Positions 27,956-36,794 of a stretch of DNA of 52,928 bases are shown piece after piece. Both the position numbers and the translations under genes were made by a program. Below the pieces are notes generated by a model. The model worked only from the letters and a program-made list of their open reading frames with translations, did no database searches and was not told where the DNA came from. Every line of letters starts with the position of its first letter. Positions within the stretch are counted from its first letter, which is position 1. This stretch comes from a gamma proteobacterium symbiont of Taylorina sp. (GTDB lineage Bacteria; Pseudomonadota; Gammaproteobacteria; GRL18), in contig JAHXIV010000011.1 of the NCBI GenBank assembly GCA_025655455.1, forward strand, positions 85,363-138,290, written 5' to 3'.

Positions 27956-28795
27956 TCAGTTAAGGACAATCACTGCTCCGTTGCTGTTTCTGATAGCAAT
28001 TTGATGCATAAGAGCATAAGGGGCTTTATCGGCAACAATGCTGATAATATAAACCTTATTAATCCTACGTATTTTTCCTACTGCACTGTATGGAATTGAT
28101 GTATTTTTCAACCATTCATTTGCAATATTGTGTGCTTCCTGCCAACTGTCAACGGGTAGAGTGATTTCTACTGCTTGCCTGGTGCCGGGACAGATCTGCA
28201 ATCTATCGGCAGCCACTTTCTTTTGAGGGGTAGACTCAGGAGGATATAGTAGAATACTACCATCAGAATTATTGGTGATATCCCATCCGCTTGCTTTTAA
28301 CTTTTGCTGCATGTCCATAAAAGAATTCTGTGCATTGTTATTGACTGTATTGCTGTTCTCCTCAGCCTTTGCAGCAGCGTATGTGCTGGGAGGTGTCAGG
28401 CGCATAGCCCCATCAGAATCATTGCTTACAGACCATCCAGCTTGTTGAAGTTTCTGTTGTAATTGTTGCCACTGACTACTGGTCGAGGCATTTGTTTCCT
28501 CTTTTTTATGTGATAAGTTATCTGAAGATTTAATTGGAGTTAATATCAAACTGCCATCAGCTTCATTTTGAGTGTCCCATCCCCGGGTTTTCAGTTCCTT
28601 TGCAAGTTCATGCAAATTATAATGACTGGATAGCTTTCCAGGTTTAGTTTCTGCCTGGGTTGATTTAATCGTTTCATTTTTTTTTGCCAGAGATTGTTCA
28701 AAACTTGATACTGATTCCTGAGCATGAGTATGGCTGATAAAGGTAAACAAGGATGCACTCAGCAAGCCCTGTAATAATATTATTTGTTTATACAT
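27956..28795 (-). CDS. Exported protein with three GW/DG repeats, unknown function
   Basis: Protein of 279 residues with a signal peptide (about 1-25, ending THA). Three repeats of about 30 residues share the pattern L..KL...GW.....DGS..L.PP, for example ELKTRGWDTQNEADGSLILTP and KLKASGWDITNNSDGSILLYP. They are separated by Ser/Asn/Glu-rich linkers. A different C-terminal domain follows (about 200-279) with one Cys. I do not recognise a family; the repeats look like small envelope-binding modules. A sigma54-type promoter lies about 130 bp upstream, and the divergent gene is the haem-motif kinase, so the two are probably co-regulated. Confidence 0.75.
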   Translation of the reverse strand: MYKQIILLQGLLSASLFTFISHTHAQESVSSFEQSLAKKNETIKSTQAETKPGKLSSHYNLHELAKELKTRGWDTQNEADGSLILTPIKSSDNLSHKKEETNASTSSQWQQLQQKLQQAGWSVSNDSDGAMRLTPPSTYAAAKAEENSNTVNNNAQNSFMDMQQKLKASGWDITNNSDGSILLYPPESTPQKKVAADRLQICPGTRQAVEITLPVDSWQEAHNIANEWLKNTSIPYSAVGKIRRINKVYIISIVADKAPYALMHQIAIRNSNGAVIVLN

Positions 28796-28935
28796 GTCTG
28801 TTCCTTAGGAGCTTTCAGCAAAACATTCAATTTATCGTTGTCATTGTGAGTATATAAAAATCCCATATAAGACAACTGCATAATTTCATGTTCTACAAAA
28901 GTGTGATCTGAAAAAGTTATTACTTTGATTGGTAT

Positions 28936-28951
28936 AGCAAGAGATACGCCA
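28936..28951 (-). promoter_or_regulatory. Sigma54 promoter candidate for the 27956-28795 gene
   Basis: The minus strand reads TGGCGTATCTCTTGCT. TGGC and TTGCT match the consensus and the GG and GC dinucleotides are exactly 10 nt apart; three bases after TGGC differ. The predicted start is near 28925, with a leader of about 130 nt. Confidence 0.6.
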
Positions 28952-29037
28952 TTATCAATTATGTGTTTGGTACTTGTGTTACAGGAGCAGACTTTTGTAA
29001 GCTGACTATATTCAATGCTTGTTTTTTAACTCAGACA

Positions 29038-29050
29038 TGACAAATTGTCA
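29038..29050. promoter_or_regulatory. Palindromic candidate activator site between divergent sigma54 promoters
   Basis: TGACAAATTGTCA is a perfect palindrome around one base. It lies about 87 bp upstream of the predicted plus-strand start (29131) and about 119 bp upstream of the minus-strand start (28925), so one bound activator could serve both. The NtrC-type protein encoded at 31049 is the obvious candidate. Confidence 0.6.
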
Positions 29051-29102
29051 GAGATAATTTTTTTTCTACTAGTATAATAGCAGTGAACTACCGGGAAACG
29101 CT

Positions 29103-29120
29103 TGGGGTATCAGAATTGCT
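29103..29120 (+). promoter_or_regulatory. Sigma54 promoter candidate for the kinase/regulator operon
   Basis: TTGGGGTATCAGAATTGCT has GG (29106-29107) and GC (29118-29119) 10 nt apart and a perfect TTGCT -12 element. The -24 box is degenerate. The predicted start near 29131 gives a leader of about 39 nt to the ATG at 29170. Confidence 0.5.
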
Positions 29121-29169
29121 CTAACAGCGCTTTCAAGGTTTATATACTTATTTGGAAAGTGTATATCTT

Positions 29170-31056
29170 ATGACCCAACTAGTAAAAAACCTCAATTACA
29201 AATTTACTGTGGCCACTATTGCTGGTTTTTTGATCAGCTCACTGGTATTTTTAGGTCTGTTTTTGACTTTTTATCAGTCTGAACTGGAAGAAGAACGTTC
29301 CCAGGCGGCTCGTGAAGTCAACAACCTGCTTCAATCTTCCTTAGAAAATGCCATGCTCAAACGTGATTTGGAAGGCTTGGCTTTTATTGTGAATCGTTTA
29401 GGGCAACAGGACAATATTAATGGTGTCATGATTGTCAATACTCAGGGTCTGATACGCTTTTCCAATAATTCAGAATATATCAATACGATACTGGATGGTG
29501 AGCTGATTCAGTTACGGCACAGAAACACCAACTTTAGACATAATGATCAGGGTGAAGAGGTGTTGCGTAGTATCAATCCTGTACATAATAAACCGCAGTG
29601 CCGGGAATGTCATGGTTCGATGGATAAAAATCCTGTCAATGGTATTCTGGTGGTCGATTACGATGCTTCTTCTATTCGTCAGAAAGTGCGTAATACCACG
29701 TTGATTCTTATGAGTGCAGGTGCTTTAATTGTGATAATCAATTTAATCGGTGGTTGGTGGTTTATCCGTCGGTTTATTTTGCAATCTGTGAAAGATCTCA
29801 GTAATGCCAGTCATTCTCTTGCTCGGGGACAGTTGGATGTGCGTGTAAATATACCCGGTAATGATGAGTTATCCATGCTGGGTGAAAGCTTTAATTTAAT
29901 GGCTGATAATCTTCAGTCCAGTATGCGGGATCTGGAAGAGGAGCAAATTTTTTTGCAGGCCATGGTGGATGCCATTCCTGATGGTCTGCGAATTATCGAT
30001 GATGATTTTAATATGTTACTGGTTAATCAGACATTTCGTGAACAAACCGGGTGTGCCGGAAAATTATGGGTAGGTGAAAAATGTTATCTGGCTACTCAGA
30101 ATCGAGATACCCCCTGTGCTGCTGAATTAATGACCTGTTCCCTGACTGAGGTAAAAAAAACAGGCAAGCCGTTTAAGGTGATTCGACACCATACTCAATG
30201 TGATGGTCATACTCTGGATGTTGAGATCTATTCTGCTCCGATGACTATTATTAAGGATGGTGTGGAAAAGATGCTGTTGGTTGAATCGATTCGTGATCTC
30301 AAGCAGGATGTTCGCTTTACTCATGAACAGCGCCTGACTGAATTGGGTCGTCTGGCAGCCAATGTGGCTCATGAAATATATAATCCTCTTAGTTCCATGA
30401 AACTGGCGTTGAATTCATTAAAGGTGAAATGTGATGATAACAGACAAAGTCATGGTGAGAAAGAAAGACATTCTCCAGAAATTGGTGATTATCTGAATAT
30501 AGCGGCAAAATCAATGGATCAATGCATTGATATGACTGAACGCCTATTACGTCTCAGTGCGACCCCATTGGGGCAACGGGAACTGGTTGATATTCATCAG
30601 GCATTAATAGATATTATTTCACTGGTAAAATGGGATGCTGAAAAATCGGCGATTGAAGTGATTGAAGTATTTCCCAGGCAACCTTTACGGGTTTTTTCCA
30701 GTGAAAGTGAAATGCGCATGTTATTTCTGAATCTGGTGCAAAATGCCTTTCATGCCATGCCTTCGGGCGGGATACTTAAAATTACTGGCACAGCGGTAGA
30801 AAAACAGGTGATTATCCGCTTTGAAGATAATGGTATAGGTATGTCAAAACAGGATATGAAAAGTATTTTTATGCCATTTTTTAGTCGACGTGCAGACAAT
30901 GTGCATGGTACAGGGCTCGGCTTACCCATTTCTCAATCCATTGCAAAAAGCTGTGAAGGCTCACTGCAAGTGGAGAGTGAATTAGATAAAGGAAGCTGCT
31001 TTATTTTGAAGATACCAGAAGCTTCCCTAGAGAGGTTAAAACAGTGCAATGAGTAA
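29170..31056 (+). CDS. Membrane sensor histidine kinase with haem-c motif
   Basis: Kinase of 628 residues from the ATG at 29170; a TTG six codons upstream is an alternative start. TM1 (about 12-32) and TM2 (about 175-198) enclose a periplasmic domain. This contains CRECHG (Cys144, Cys147, His148), a c-type haem attachment motif just before TM2. A HAMP domain (about 200-252) and a Cys-rich PAS domain follow (about 258-385; GCAGKLWVGEKC and TPCAAELMTC). The HisKA core is NVAHEIYNPLSS (His401), and the ATPase domain has EDNGIGM and GTGLGLP. The haem suggests redox or gas sensing. The downstream sigma54 regulator overlaps by 8 bp and is its partner. Confidence 0.9.
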   Translation: MTQLVKNLNYKFTVATIAGFLISSLVFLGLFLTFYQSELEEERSQAAREVNNLLQSSLENAMLKRDLEGLAFIVNRLGQQDNINGVMIVNTQGLIRFSNNSEYINTILDGELIQLRHRNTNFRHNDQGEEVLRSINPVHNKPQCRECHGSMDKNPVNGILVVDYDASSIRQKVRNTTLILMSAGALIVIINLIGGWWFIRRFILQSVKDLSNASHSLARGQLDVRVNIPGNDELSMLGESFNLMADNLQSSMRDLEEEQIFLQAMVDAIPDGLRIIDDDFNMLLVNQTFREQTGCAGKLWVGEKCYLATQNRDTPCAAELMTCSLTEVKKTGKPFKVIRHHTQCDGHTLDVEIYSAPMTIIKDGVEKMLLVESIRDLKQDVRFTHEQRLTELGRLAANVAHEIYNPLSSMKLALNSLKVKCDDNRQSHGEKERHSPEIGDYLNIAAKSMDQCIDMTERLLRLSATPLGQRELVDIHQALIDIISLVKWDAEKSAIEVIEVFPRQPLRVFSSESEMRMLFLNLVQNAFHAMPSGGILKITGTAVEKQVIIRFEDNGIGMSKQDMKSIFMPFFSRRADNVHGTGLGLPISQSIAKSCEGSLQVESELDKGSCFILKIPEASLERLKQCNE

Positions 31057-32443
31057 AAAAATACTGGTAATTGAAGATGATGAGCTGTTGAACCAAATGA
31101 TTGTACATCAATTGAAGTCCAAGGGATACCTGGCTTTTGGTGTCAACAGTTTAGCCCAGACCCGGGAATATCTTGGTCAGTATGAACCGGATTTGATAAT
31201 ATCTGATATGCGTCTTCCTGATGGTGAGTGTATTGATGAGCTGCCTTCACTGATTGAATCACAACCTGTTGTTGTTCTGACTGCTTATGGTACAGTGCAG
31301 AATGCGGTTGAAGCTATTCAGGCTGGTGCAGCACATTATCTGACTAAGCCGGTTAGTCCTGATGAACTGATTTTGACTGTTCAGCGGGTACTGGATGCCG
31401 CCGCTCTGGAAGCTGATCACAAGTTCTGTAAATCACGTCTTAAAGCACAGCACGATAAACATCCCTTTATGATTGGACAAAGCCCCGCTCTGGAGCAGGC
31501 AAAGGAATTGATTGATGCGGTGGCACCGAGTGAAATGACAGTGTTGATTTTAGGTGAAAGTGGTTCAGGCAAGGAATTGGTTGCAAGAGCCATTCATGAG
31601 CAGAGCCGCCGTGCTGATAAACATTTTGTTGCAGTAGATTGCTGTACTTTGCAGGAAAACCTGTTTGAATCAGAATTGTTTGGTCATGAGAAAGGTGCCT
31701 TTACAGGAGCTGACAAAAAGAAGAATGGACTGATTGAAGGTGCATACGGCGGAACCTTGTTTCTTGATGAAATTGGTGAAATTCCTCCCGCCATTCAGGC
31801 TAAGTTACTCAGGGTTTTAGAAACAGGAATTTTCAGGCGTGTAGGGGGGACAAAAGATCTGACTTCTAATGTACGTATTGTTGCTGCAACTAATCGGGAT
31901 TTAAAAAAAATGTCTGAAAGTAAAGAATTTCGGGCGGATCTTTTTTATCGACTGGATGCCTTCAGTATTTACACTCCACCATTGCGGGAACGACGTGATG
32001 ATATCCCCTTTCTGGTTGATCATTTTATTCGTAATCATAATTTTTCTATGTGCGTAAAAAAAACAGTGGTCAAAGAAGCAATGCGAAAGCTAATTGCCTA
32101 TGACTGGCCAGGCAATGTACGTGAATTAAAAAATATGGTGGAAAGAGCCATTATTCTGTCACGGAATAGCAAAATTATTCGAGGACGGCATTTCAATCTA
32201 AAAGACTATGAACAATCAAAAAAAGGTTTTCAACTGGATATTATGCATGGTACTGATCCAACACTTGAGGATATTGAGGCTTGCTATTTAAAACTATTGT
32301 TGGGGAAACATGCAGGACATCGAACCACCATTGCACAGGTGATGGGCATTAGCGAACGCCATGTGTATCGTCTTATCAGCAAGTATAATCTTGCCAAAGA
32401 GGTTTCTCTCAGTCAGTCACGTCGTGCGACAGATATGAATTAA
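31049..32443 (+). CDS. NtrC-family sigma54-dependent response regulator
   Basis: Regulator of 464 residues. The receiver (about 1-120) has IEDDE, Asp in [10 protein letters not shown] and Lys in YLTKPVS. The AAA+ domain (about 140-375) has Walker A GESGSGKE, the sigma54-contact loop GAFTGA, and Walker B LFLDEIGE. The C-terminal Fis-type helix-turn-helix (about 415-450) is [18 protein letters not shown]. All parts needed to activate sigma54 RNA polymerase are intact. It overlaps the kinase gene by 8 bp. The palindromes at 27912 and 29038 are candidate targets. Whether it also acts on the hydrogenase operon 200 bp downstream, as HupR does in other bacteria, is not supported by any sigma54 box there. 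Confidence 0.93.
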   Translation: MSKKILVIEDDELLNQMIVHQLKSKGYLAFGVNSLAQTREYLGQYEPDLIISDMRLPDGECIDELPSLIESQPVVVLTAYGTVQNAVEAIQAGAAHYLTKPVSPDELILTVQRVLDAAALEADHKFCKSRLKAQHDKHPFMIGQSPALEQAKELIDAVAPSEMTVLILGESGSGKELVARAIHEQSRRADKHFVAVDCCTLQENLFESELFGHEKGAFTGADKKKNGLIEGAYGGTLFLDEIGEIPPAIQAKLLRVLETGIFRRVGGTKDLTSNVRIVAATNRDLKKMSESKEFRADLFYRLDAFSIYTPPLRERRDDIPFLVDHFIRNHNFSMCVKKTVVKEAMRKLIAYDWPGNVRELKNMVERAIILSRNSKIIRGRHFNLKDYEQSKKGFQLDIMHGTDPTLEDIEACYLKLLLGKHAGHRTTIAQVMGISERHVYRLISKYNLAKEVSLSQSRRATDMN

Positions 32444-32572
32444 AAGCTTGCTGTTTAGTTTTCTCAAAATTGATTACCTCCCCTTCGCTATAATTTTGCA
32501 AGAAGTTCAATGATTAATAATTTCACTATTCAGGTTTTATGACTTATATCACTATATCATACTATTCTTAAA

Positions 32573-32601
32573 TTGAAGCTTGAAATTATAATAATTATAG
32601 T
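32573..32601 (+). promoter_or_regulatory. Sigma70-type promoter candidate for the hydrogenase operon
   Basis: TTGAAG (32573-32578) and TATAGT (32596-32601) are separated by 17 bp and lie about 50 bp before the maturation-protease start. The rest of the 206-bp gap (32444-32649) is AT-rich with no gene and no site with sigma54 spacing. Confidence 0.45.
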
Positions 32602-32649
32602 GTATGAATTGATCATAAATGTTTTTTTGGTAAAGAATGCGGGAGAATT

Positions 32650-33153
32650 ATGGTACTGATTCTGGGCGTTGGTAATTCATTATTACAGGATGACGGCATT
32701 GGTTGTCATTTGTTAAAACGTCTGCATCTTGAAAAACCTCACTGGCCGGTAGAATTTCTTGATGGAGGCACTCTCAGTTTTGGGATCACCACTGCCATAG
32801 AGTCCTGTTCTCATCTGATTATTATTGATGCGGCCAACCTTCACAAACCTCCGGGTTCTATAGAATTATTTTTTGACACTAAACTGGATGAGTTTCTCAA
32901 TAAACCTGGTAAAAGTGTTCATGAAGTTTCCCTCAGTGACTTATTTGATATGACACGGCTGACTGACTCGATTCCAGCACACAGGCTTATGGTTGCCATA
33001 CAACCGCAAAATATCACCTGGGGTGAAAATTTAACAGAAGCAGTTTATCTGGCACAGTCTGAAGCTATAAAACAGATTGAAGTTGTATTAACGAATTGGG
33101 GGATTATTGAGCAGCAGAAAGTGGCAATCAGGACGGCTGAATATGAATATTGA
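32650..33153 (+). CDS. hynD: [NiFe]-hydrogenase maturation endopeptidase
   Basis: Protease of 167 residues in the HyaD/HupD/HybD family, which clips the C-terminal peptide from the large subunit after nickel insertion. The N-terminal GVGNSLLQDDGIG contains the conserved Glu/Asp region that senses nickel, and the conserved DGGTLSFG follows near residue 38. The metal-sensing His lies in HEVSLSDL. A clear Shine-Dalgarno (GGGAG) precedes ATG. It is the first gene of the hydrogenase cluster, and its substrate is probably the HynL encoded at 36787. Confidence 0.92.
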   Translation: MVLILGVGNSLLQDDGIGCHLLKRLHLEKPHWPVEFLDGGTLSFGITTAIESCSHLIIIDAANLHKPPGSIELFFDTKLDEFLNKPGKSVHEVSLSDLFDMTRLTDSIPAHRLMVAIQPQNITWGENLTEAVYLAQSEAIKQIEVVLTNWGIIEQQKVAIRTAEYEY

Positions 33154-33607
33154 TACGATTCCTGTTAATGTTGAGTTCAGGAACAACAATGAAAATATTG
33201 TATTTGATAAGGGACTTAATATTCATTCTGTGTTAATGGAAATACAGCATGGCCTGGAAATATTGTGTAAAAATAGCAATAAAACAATGATTGATTTGGG
33301 TGCAATACCTCTAGCATCTTTTGAAAGAAATCAATTATTTGAAATGCTGGGGCAGGGAGAAGTGCAGATTCATCTGTCTTCTTTGGGGGAAAGTGAAATT
33401 TATGAAACACTATTTTCAGGTGTATGGGTGATTAAACATCGGGATGAGCAGGGAGATATCAATGCCATGTTTATAGAGGTGTGCAATATTCCAGAGATTA
33501 TTTTATCACAGCAGGAAGATGTTTCTGCAGCGGTGACAGGAGTGCAGGAACTGATTGATAGTTTGCAGCCTTTAGCCAAACTTGAATTTGGCAACCATCA
33601 GTTTTAG
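33143..33607 (+). CDS. hupH: HupH/HyaF-like hydrogenase accessory protein
   Basis: Protein of 154 residues from the ATG at 33143, which has AGGACGG about 8 nt upstream; a longer frame from 33107 would overlap the protease gene by 47 bp. The central region LLGQGEVQIHL-type (MLGQGEVQIHLSSLGESE) and ETLFSGVWVIKH match the conserved C-terminal region of HupH/HyaF hydrogenase-formation proteins, which are normally about 280 residues. This copy is therefore short and covers one of the two repeats. It probably assists small-subunit cluster assembly, by family analogy. It overlaps the protease gene by 11 bp. Confidence 0.75.
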   Translation: MNIDTIPVNVEFRNNNENIVFDKGLNIHSVLMEIQHGLEILCKNSNKTMIDLGAIPLASFERNQLFEMLGQGEVQIHLSSLGESEIYETLFSGVWVIKHRDEQGDINAMFIEVCNIPEIILSQQEDVSAAVTGVQELIDSLQPLAKLEFGNHQF

Positions 33608-33641
33608 TAACATTAAATTTCTAAAAATGATGGTTGATAAA

Positions 33642-33671
33642 TTTAAGTTAGTTAGAAGAGGTATTTATAAT
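33642..33671 (+). promoter_or_regulatory. Possible internal promoter before hynS
   Basis: TATAAT (33666-33671) stands 18 bp after TTTAAG in the 87-bp gap between hupH and hynS. It is followed by a strong Shine-Dalgarno (GGAGGGAG). The -35 is weak, so this is a suggestion of extra transcription of the structural genes. Confidence 0.35.
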
Positions 33672-33694
33672 ATTGGGTTTGGAGGGAGAATAAA

Positions 33695-34786
33695 ATGTTT
33701 ACTCAGGATTCATTAGGAAAAATATTAAAATCTCATGGTGTCAGCAGGCGTGGATTTATTAAGTTTTGTTCTACTTTAACGTCAATGCTGGCATTGCATC
33801 CGGCTATGGCAGCAAAGGTTGCTGAATCACTGGAAAAAGTGCAGCGTCCTTCCGTTATCTGGCTGCATTTTCAGGAGTGTACCGGCTGTAGTGAGTCTTT
33901 AACCCGATCTCATGCACCCACTATAGAGAGTTTGATTTTTGATTATATTTCTCTGGATTACCATGAGACCTTATTGGCTGCAGCAGGTGATGCTGCAGAA
34001 AAAGCCATGCATGAGGCAATGCAGGCACACAAGGGAAAGTACTTATTGGTAGTTGAAGGATCAATACCTCTGGCTAATCCGGGGTTCTCGACAGTGGGAG
34101 GCCAAAGTAATCTGGATGTTTTACAGAATGTGGCTAAAGATGCAGCGGCAGTAATTGCTGTGGGTAGTTGTGCTTCTTTTGGCGGACTTCCCAATGCTGA
34201 TCCCAATCCTACCGGTGCAGTTTCTGTCTCTGATATTATAAAAGATAAACCCATTATTAATATATCAGGCTGTCCACCAATTCCAGTGGTCATTACCGGT
34301 GTTTTAGCTCATTTTCTGACCTTCGGTGTGCTGCCTGAACTGGATAATCTTGGGCGTCCCAAAACATTTTATGCTAATACTATTCATGATCGTTGTTATC
34401 GTCGCCCATTTTATGACAAAGGTCTTTTTGCTGAGACTTTTGATGATGAGGGGGCAAAGAAGGGCTGGTGTCTATATCGTCTGGGCTGTAAAGGTCCAAC
34501 CACCTACAATGCCTGTGCTACCGTAAAATGGAATGACCAGACTTCATGGCCTGTGGAAGCGGGGCATGGTTGTCTGGGTTGTTCAGAACCCCGTTTCTGG
34601 GATGGTGGTGGTTTTTATAAGGCCTTATCTCTGCCTGATAGTGATGTTCGAAAAATGGCAGGTTATGCAGTTGCAACCGGTCTGGCAGCAGGTGCGATTG
34701 CGGGTATTGCCAATAAGATTAAAAAACAGGATATGCTTAAGCAGCACGAAGTGGTATCTGTGGATGACTGGGATGATAAATCATGA
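33695..34786 (+). CDS. hynS: [NiFe]-hydrogenase small subunit (group 1e, Isp-type)
   Basis: Electron-transfer subunit of 363 residues with a Tat signal (SRRGFIKF, about 17-24). The proximal cluster motif ECTGCSES (about 61-68) opens the mature domain. Further conserved stretches are GSCASFGG and GCPPIPVV, and the medial/distal cluster region has DRCYRR, CLYRLGCKGP and CLGCSEP. A C-terminal hydrophobic stretch (YAVATGLAAGAIAGIA) may anchor the protein. The arrangement hynS-isp1-isp2-hynL is that known from Thiocapsa and Allochromatium. It is expected in the periplasm, passing electrons from H2 oxidation to Isp1/Isp2. The gene overlaps isp1 by 4 bp. Confidence 0.93.
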   Translation: MFTQDSLGKILKSHGVSRRGFIKFCSTLTSMLALHPAMAAKVAESLEKVQRPSVIWLHFQECTGCSESLTRSHAPTIESLIFDYISLDYHETLLAAAGDAAEKAMHEAMQAHKGKYLLVVEGSIPLANPGFSTVGGQSNLDVLQNVAKDAAAVIAVGSCASFGGLPNADPNPTGAVSVSDIIKDKPIINISGCPPIPVVITGVLAHFLTFGVLPELDNLGRPKTFYANTIHDRCYRRPFYDKGLFAETFDDEGAKKGWCLYRLGCKGPTTYNACATVKWNDQTSWPVEAGHGCLGCSEPRFWDGGGFYKALSLPDSDVRKMAGYAVATGLAAGAIAGIANKIKKQDMLKQHEVVSVDDWDDKS

Positions 34787-35460
34787 ATAACTCTATGGAT
34801 TTTTTGCTATGGGTTAAAGGACCTGCCTTTGAAATTGCACTGTTTATTTTTGTTGCGGGTATTCTCATCAGGGTGATAGAAATATTGCTTCTGGGCAGAA
34901 AAGCTGATTTATCTGAAGCCCGGAGTTCAGACGTTCGTGCTGGTATACGAACGGTTCTGAATCGTTCTATCCCTGAATCGGGTATTCTTAAAAAGGCACC
35001 TTTCGTTATTATTGTCGGCTATCTCTGGCATATTTGCTGGTTTATCAGCTTTTTTCTCTTTGTTCCCCATATTGAAGTGATTAATTACTTACTTGGTATC
35101 TCTTGGCCGGGCTTGCCTAATCAATTTGTGGATACTGCAGCAGTGATTGCAATGATTTCCCTGCTGGCGATGCTGATTTATCGCTTCAATCATCCCGTGC
35201 TGAGATTTATCAGTACCCGGGAAGACTATTTAGTCTGGCTGGTGACTTTCCTGCCTTTGCTCAGTGGTTATTTTGCTTTTCATCATACTTTTGAACCCTA
35301 TGCAATGCTGCTGGGGCTGCATATTTTATCAGTGGAGCTATTTTTAGTGATTTTTCCATTTACCAAACTAATGCATGTAATTACTGTATTGATGGCACGT
35401 TGGTATAATGGCGTCAGTCTTGGCCGCAAAGAGCCTGAAAATCAGGAGGTGCAGTCATGA
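34783..35460 (+). CDS. isp1: Isp1, membrane cytochrome b-like subunit of the hydrogenase
   Basis: Integral membrane protein of 225 residues with about five TM helices (near 15-30, 65-85, 110-132, 148-165 and 178-198), related to NarI-type cytochromes b. Histidines in helices, such as LWHICW, FHHTF and LHIL, can act as haem b ligands. Isp1 is thought to link the hydrogenase to Isp2 across the inner membrane. It overlaps hynS and isp2 by 4 bp each, so the four genes are tightly coupled. Confidence 0.9.
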   Translation: MNNSMDFLLWVKGPAFEIALFIFVAGILIRVIEILLLGRKADLSEARSSDVRAGIRTVLNRSIPESGILKKAPFVIIVGYLWHICWFISFFLFVPHIEVINYLLGISWPGLPNQFVDTAAVIAMISLLAMLIYRFNHPVLRFISTREDYLVWLVTFLPLLSGYFAFHHTFEPYAMLLGLHILSVELFLVIFPFTKLMHVITVLMARWYNGVSLGRKEPENQEVQS

Positions 35461-36794
35461 CTAATGTAGTAATAGCTGAAGAATCAAAGGGAAAATTAAA
35501 CCTTGAAAGGGGCTTAAATGCTTTCCGTGAACAGATTGATGCCCCGGTTGCCGCATTTTTTTCTTCCTGTGTGCATTGTGGTTTATGTGCCGAGGCCTGC
35601 TTATTTTATACTGAAACCGGTGATCCCCGCTACACACCTATCAATAAACTGGAACCTCTAAAACGCATATGGGAACAGGAATATACCCTGTGGGGCAGAG
35701 CTAAAAAAGCTCTGGGATTCGCTAAACCGGTTACTGATGAATTATTAGAACAATGGGAACCTCTCATCTATGATGCCTGTAGTTTATGCGGGCGCTGCTC
35801 AGAAATCTGTCCGGTGGGTAATGATATATCAGGCATGATACGCAAGACCAGAGAAGGGATGGTGGCTTCAGGGCATGCACCGGAAGGTCTGGTGGGTGCC
35901 AGTTTCCGTGCTGTTAAAACCGGTAGCCCGATGGGAGTTAAGTTACCTGCTCTGCAGGCTCAAATCAGGCATATTGAAGCAGATACAGGAATGACGATTC
36001 CTATTGATGTTCAGGGTGCTGACTATATGGCGCTATTGTCATCAATGGAAATTATTAATTTTCCTGAATATATCGAAGCATTAGCCAAAATATTCAATCA
36101 AGCCGAACTGAATTGGACCTTGTGTTCAGAAGCATTTGAAGCCACCAACTCAGGTATTCAGATTGGCTCCAGTGATATCGCTCAGGAGTTGGTTGAACGG
36201 GTGGTCAGAGGTGCGGAAAAATTAGGGGTTAAAACTGTCATCAGCCCGGAATGTGGTCATGCCTATACTGCAATTCGCTGGGAAGGACCTAATTTAATTG
36301 GTCGAAAATATCCATTCAAGGTGGTTCATATACTGGAACTACTGGATGAATTAAAAGCGGCTGGACGATTAAAAACATCCTCTAAGGAAAGCATGTCTGT
36401 GACATTGCACGATCCCTGTCAGGTGGTGAGAAAAGGCGGGGTGCGGGCACAACCAAGGGAATTATTAAAGCTGGTTAATGATAATCTCCATGAAATGCCT
36501 GATGCAGGAAAAATGAACTGGTGTTGCGGCGGTGGTGGTGGAGTAAGTGCTAACGAACGGGCTGAACCTCTTAGACTAAAGGTTTTTAAGCGTAAGAGAG
36601 ATCAGATTGAAAGTGCTGATGTAGAAGCCGTCGTCACATTTTGTGCTAATTGCCGTATGATGCTGGAAGAGGGACTGGAGCACTATGATATGGATATGCC
36701 GGTTTATAGCCTGACAGAAATGATTGCTGATCATTTAGAGCCTTCAGTCGAAGAGCCATCAGCCGTTAACGTAGAGGAGGAAGACAATGAGTGA
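35457..36794 (+). CDS. isp2: Isp2, heterodisulfide-reductase (HdrD/DsrK)-like subunit
   Basis: Cytoplasmic iron-sulfur protein of 445 residues. Two 4Fe-4S motifs, CVHCGLCAEAC (about 38-48) and CSLCGRCSEICPVG (about 112-125), are followed by CCG-type domains with CGHAYTA, HDPCQVVR and CCGGGGGVSANE (about 358-370). This is the HdrD/DsrK architecture. It is the partner of Isp1 and is proposed to connect H2 oxidation to quinone or sulfur redox reactions. It overlaps hynL by 8 bp. Confidence 0.92.
   Translation: MTNVVIAEESKGKLNLERGLNAFREQIDAPVAAFFSSCVHCGLCAEACLFYTETGDPRYTPINKLEPLKRIWEQEYTLWGRAKKALGFAKPVTDELLEQWEPLIYDACSLCGRCSEICPVGNDISGMIRKTREGMVASGHAPEGLVGASFRAVKTGSPMGVKLPALQAQIRHIEADTGMTIPIDVQGADYMALLSSMEIINFPEYIEALAKIFNQAELNWTLCSEAFEATNSGIQIGSSDIAQELVERVVRGAEKLGVKTVISPECGHAYTAIRWEGPNLIGRKYPFKVVHILELLDELKAAGRLKTSSKESMSVTLHDPCQVVRKGGVRAQPRELLKLVNDNLHEMPDAGKMNWCCGGGGGVSANERAEPLRLKVFKRKRDQIESADVEAVVTFCANCRMMLEEGLEHYDMDMPVYSLTEMIADHLEPSVEEPSAVNVEEEDNE

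Larger units (their letters stand above)
28796..29169. other. Divergent regulatory region
   Basis: A 374-bp AT-rich gap between a minus-strand exported-protein gene and the plus-strand kinase gene. No reading frame is convincing. It holds two outward-facing sigma54-type promoters and one central palindrome, each listed separately. Confidence 0.6.

Noticed and set aside
32444..32649. Sigma54 promoter for the hydrogenase operon
   Set aside because: TTTTGCA near 32495-32500 resembles a -12 box, but there is no GG at the required 10-nt distance.
33107..33142. Longer start for the HupH-like protein
   Set aside because: It overlaps the protease gene by 47 bp; the ATG at 33143 has a ribosome site and normal overlap.
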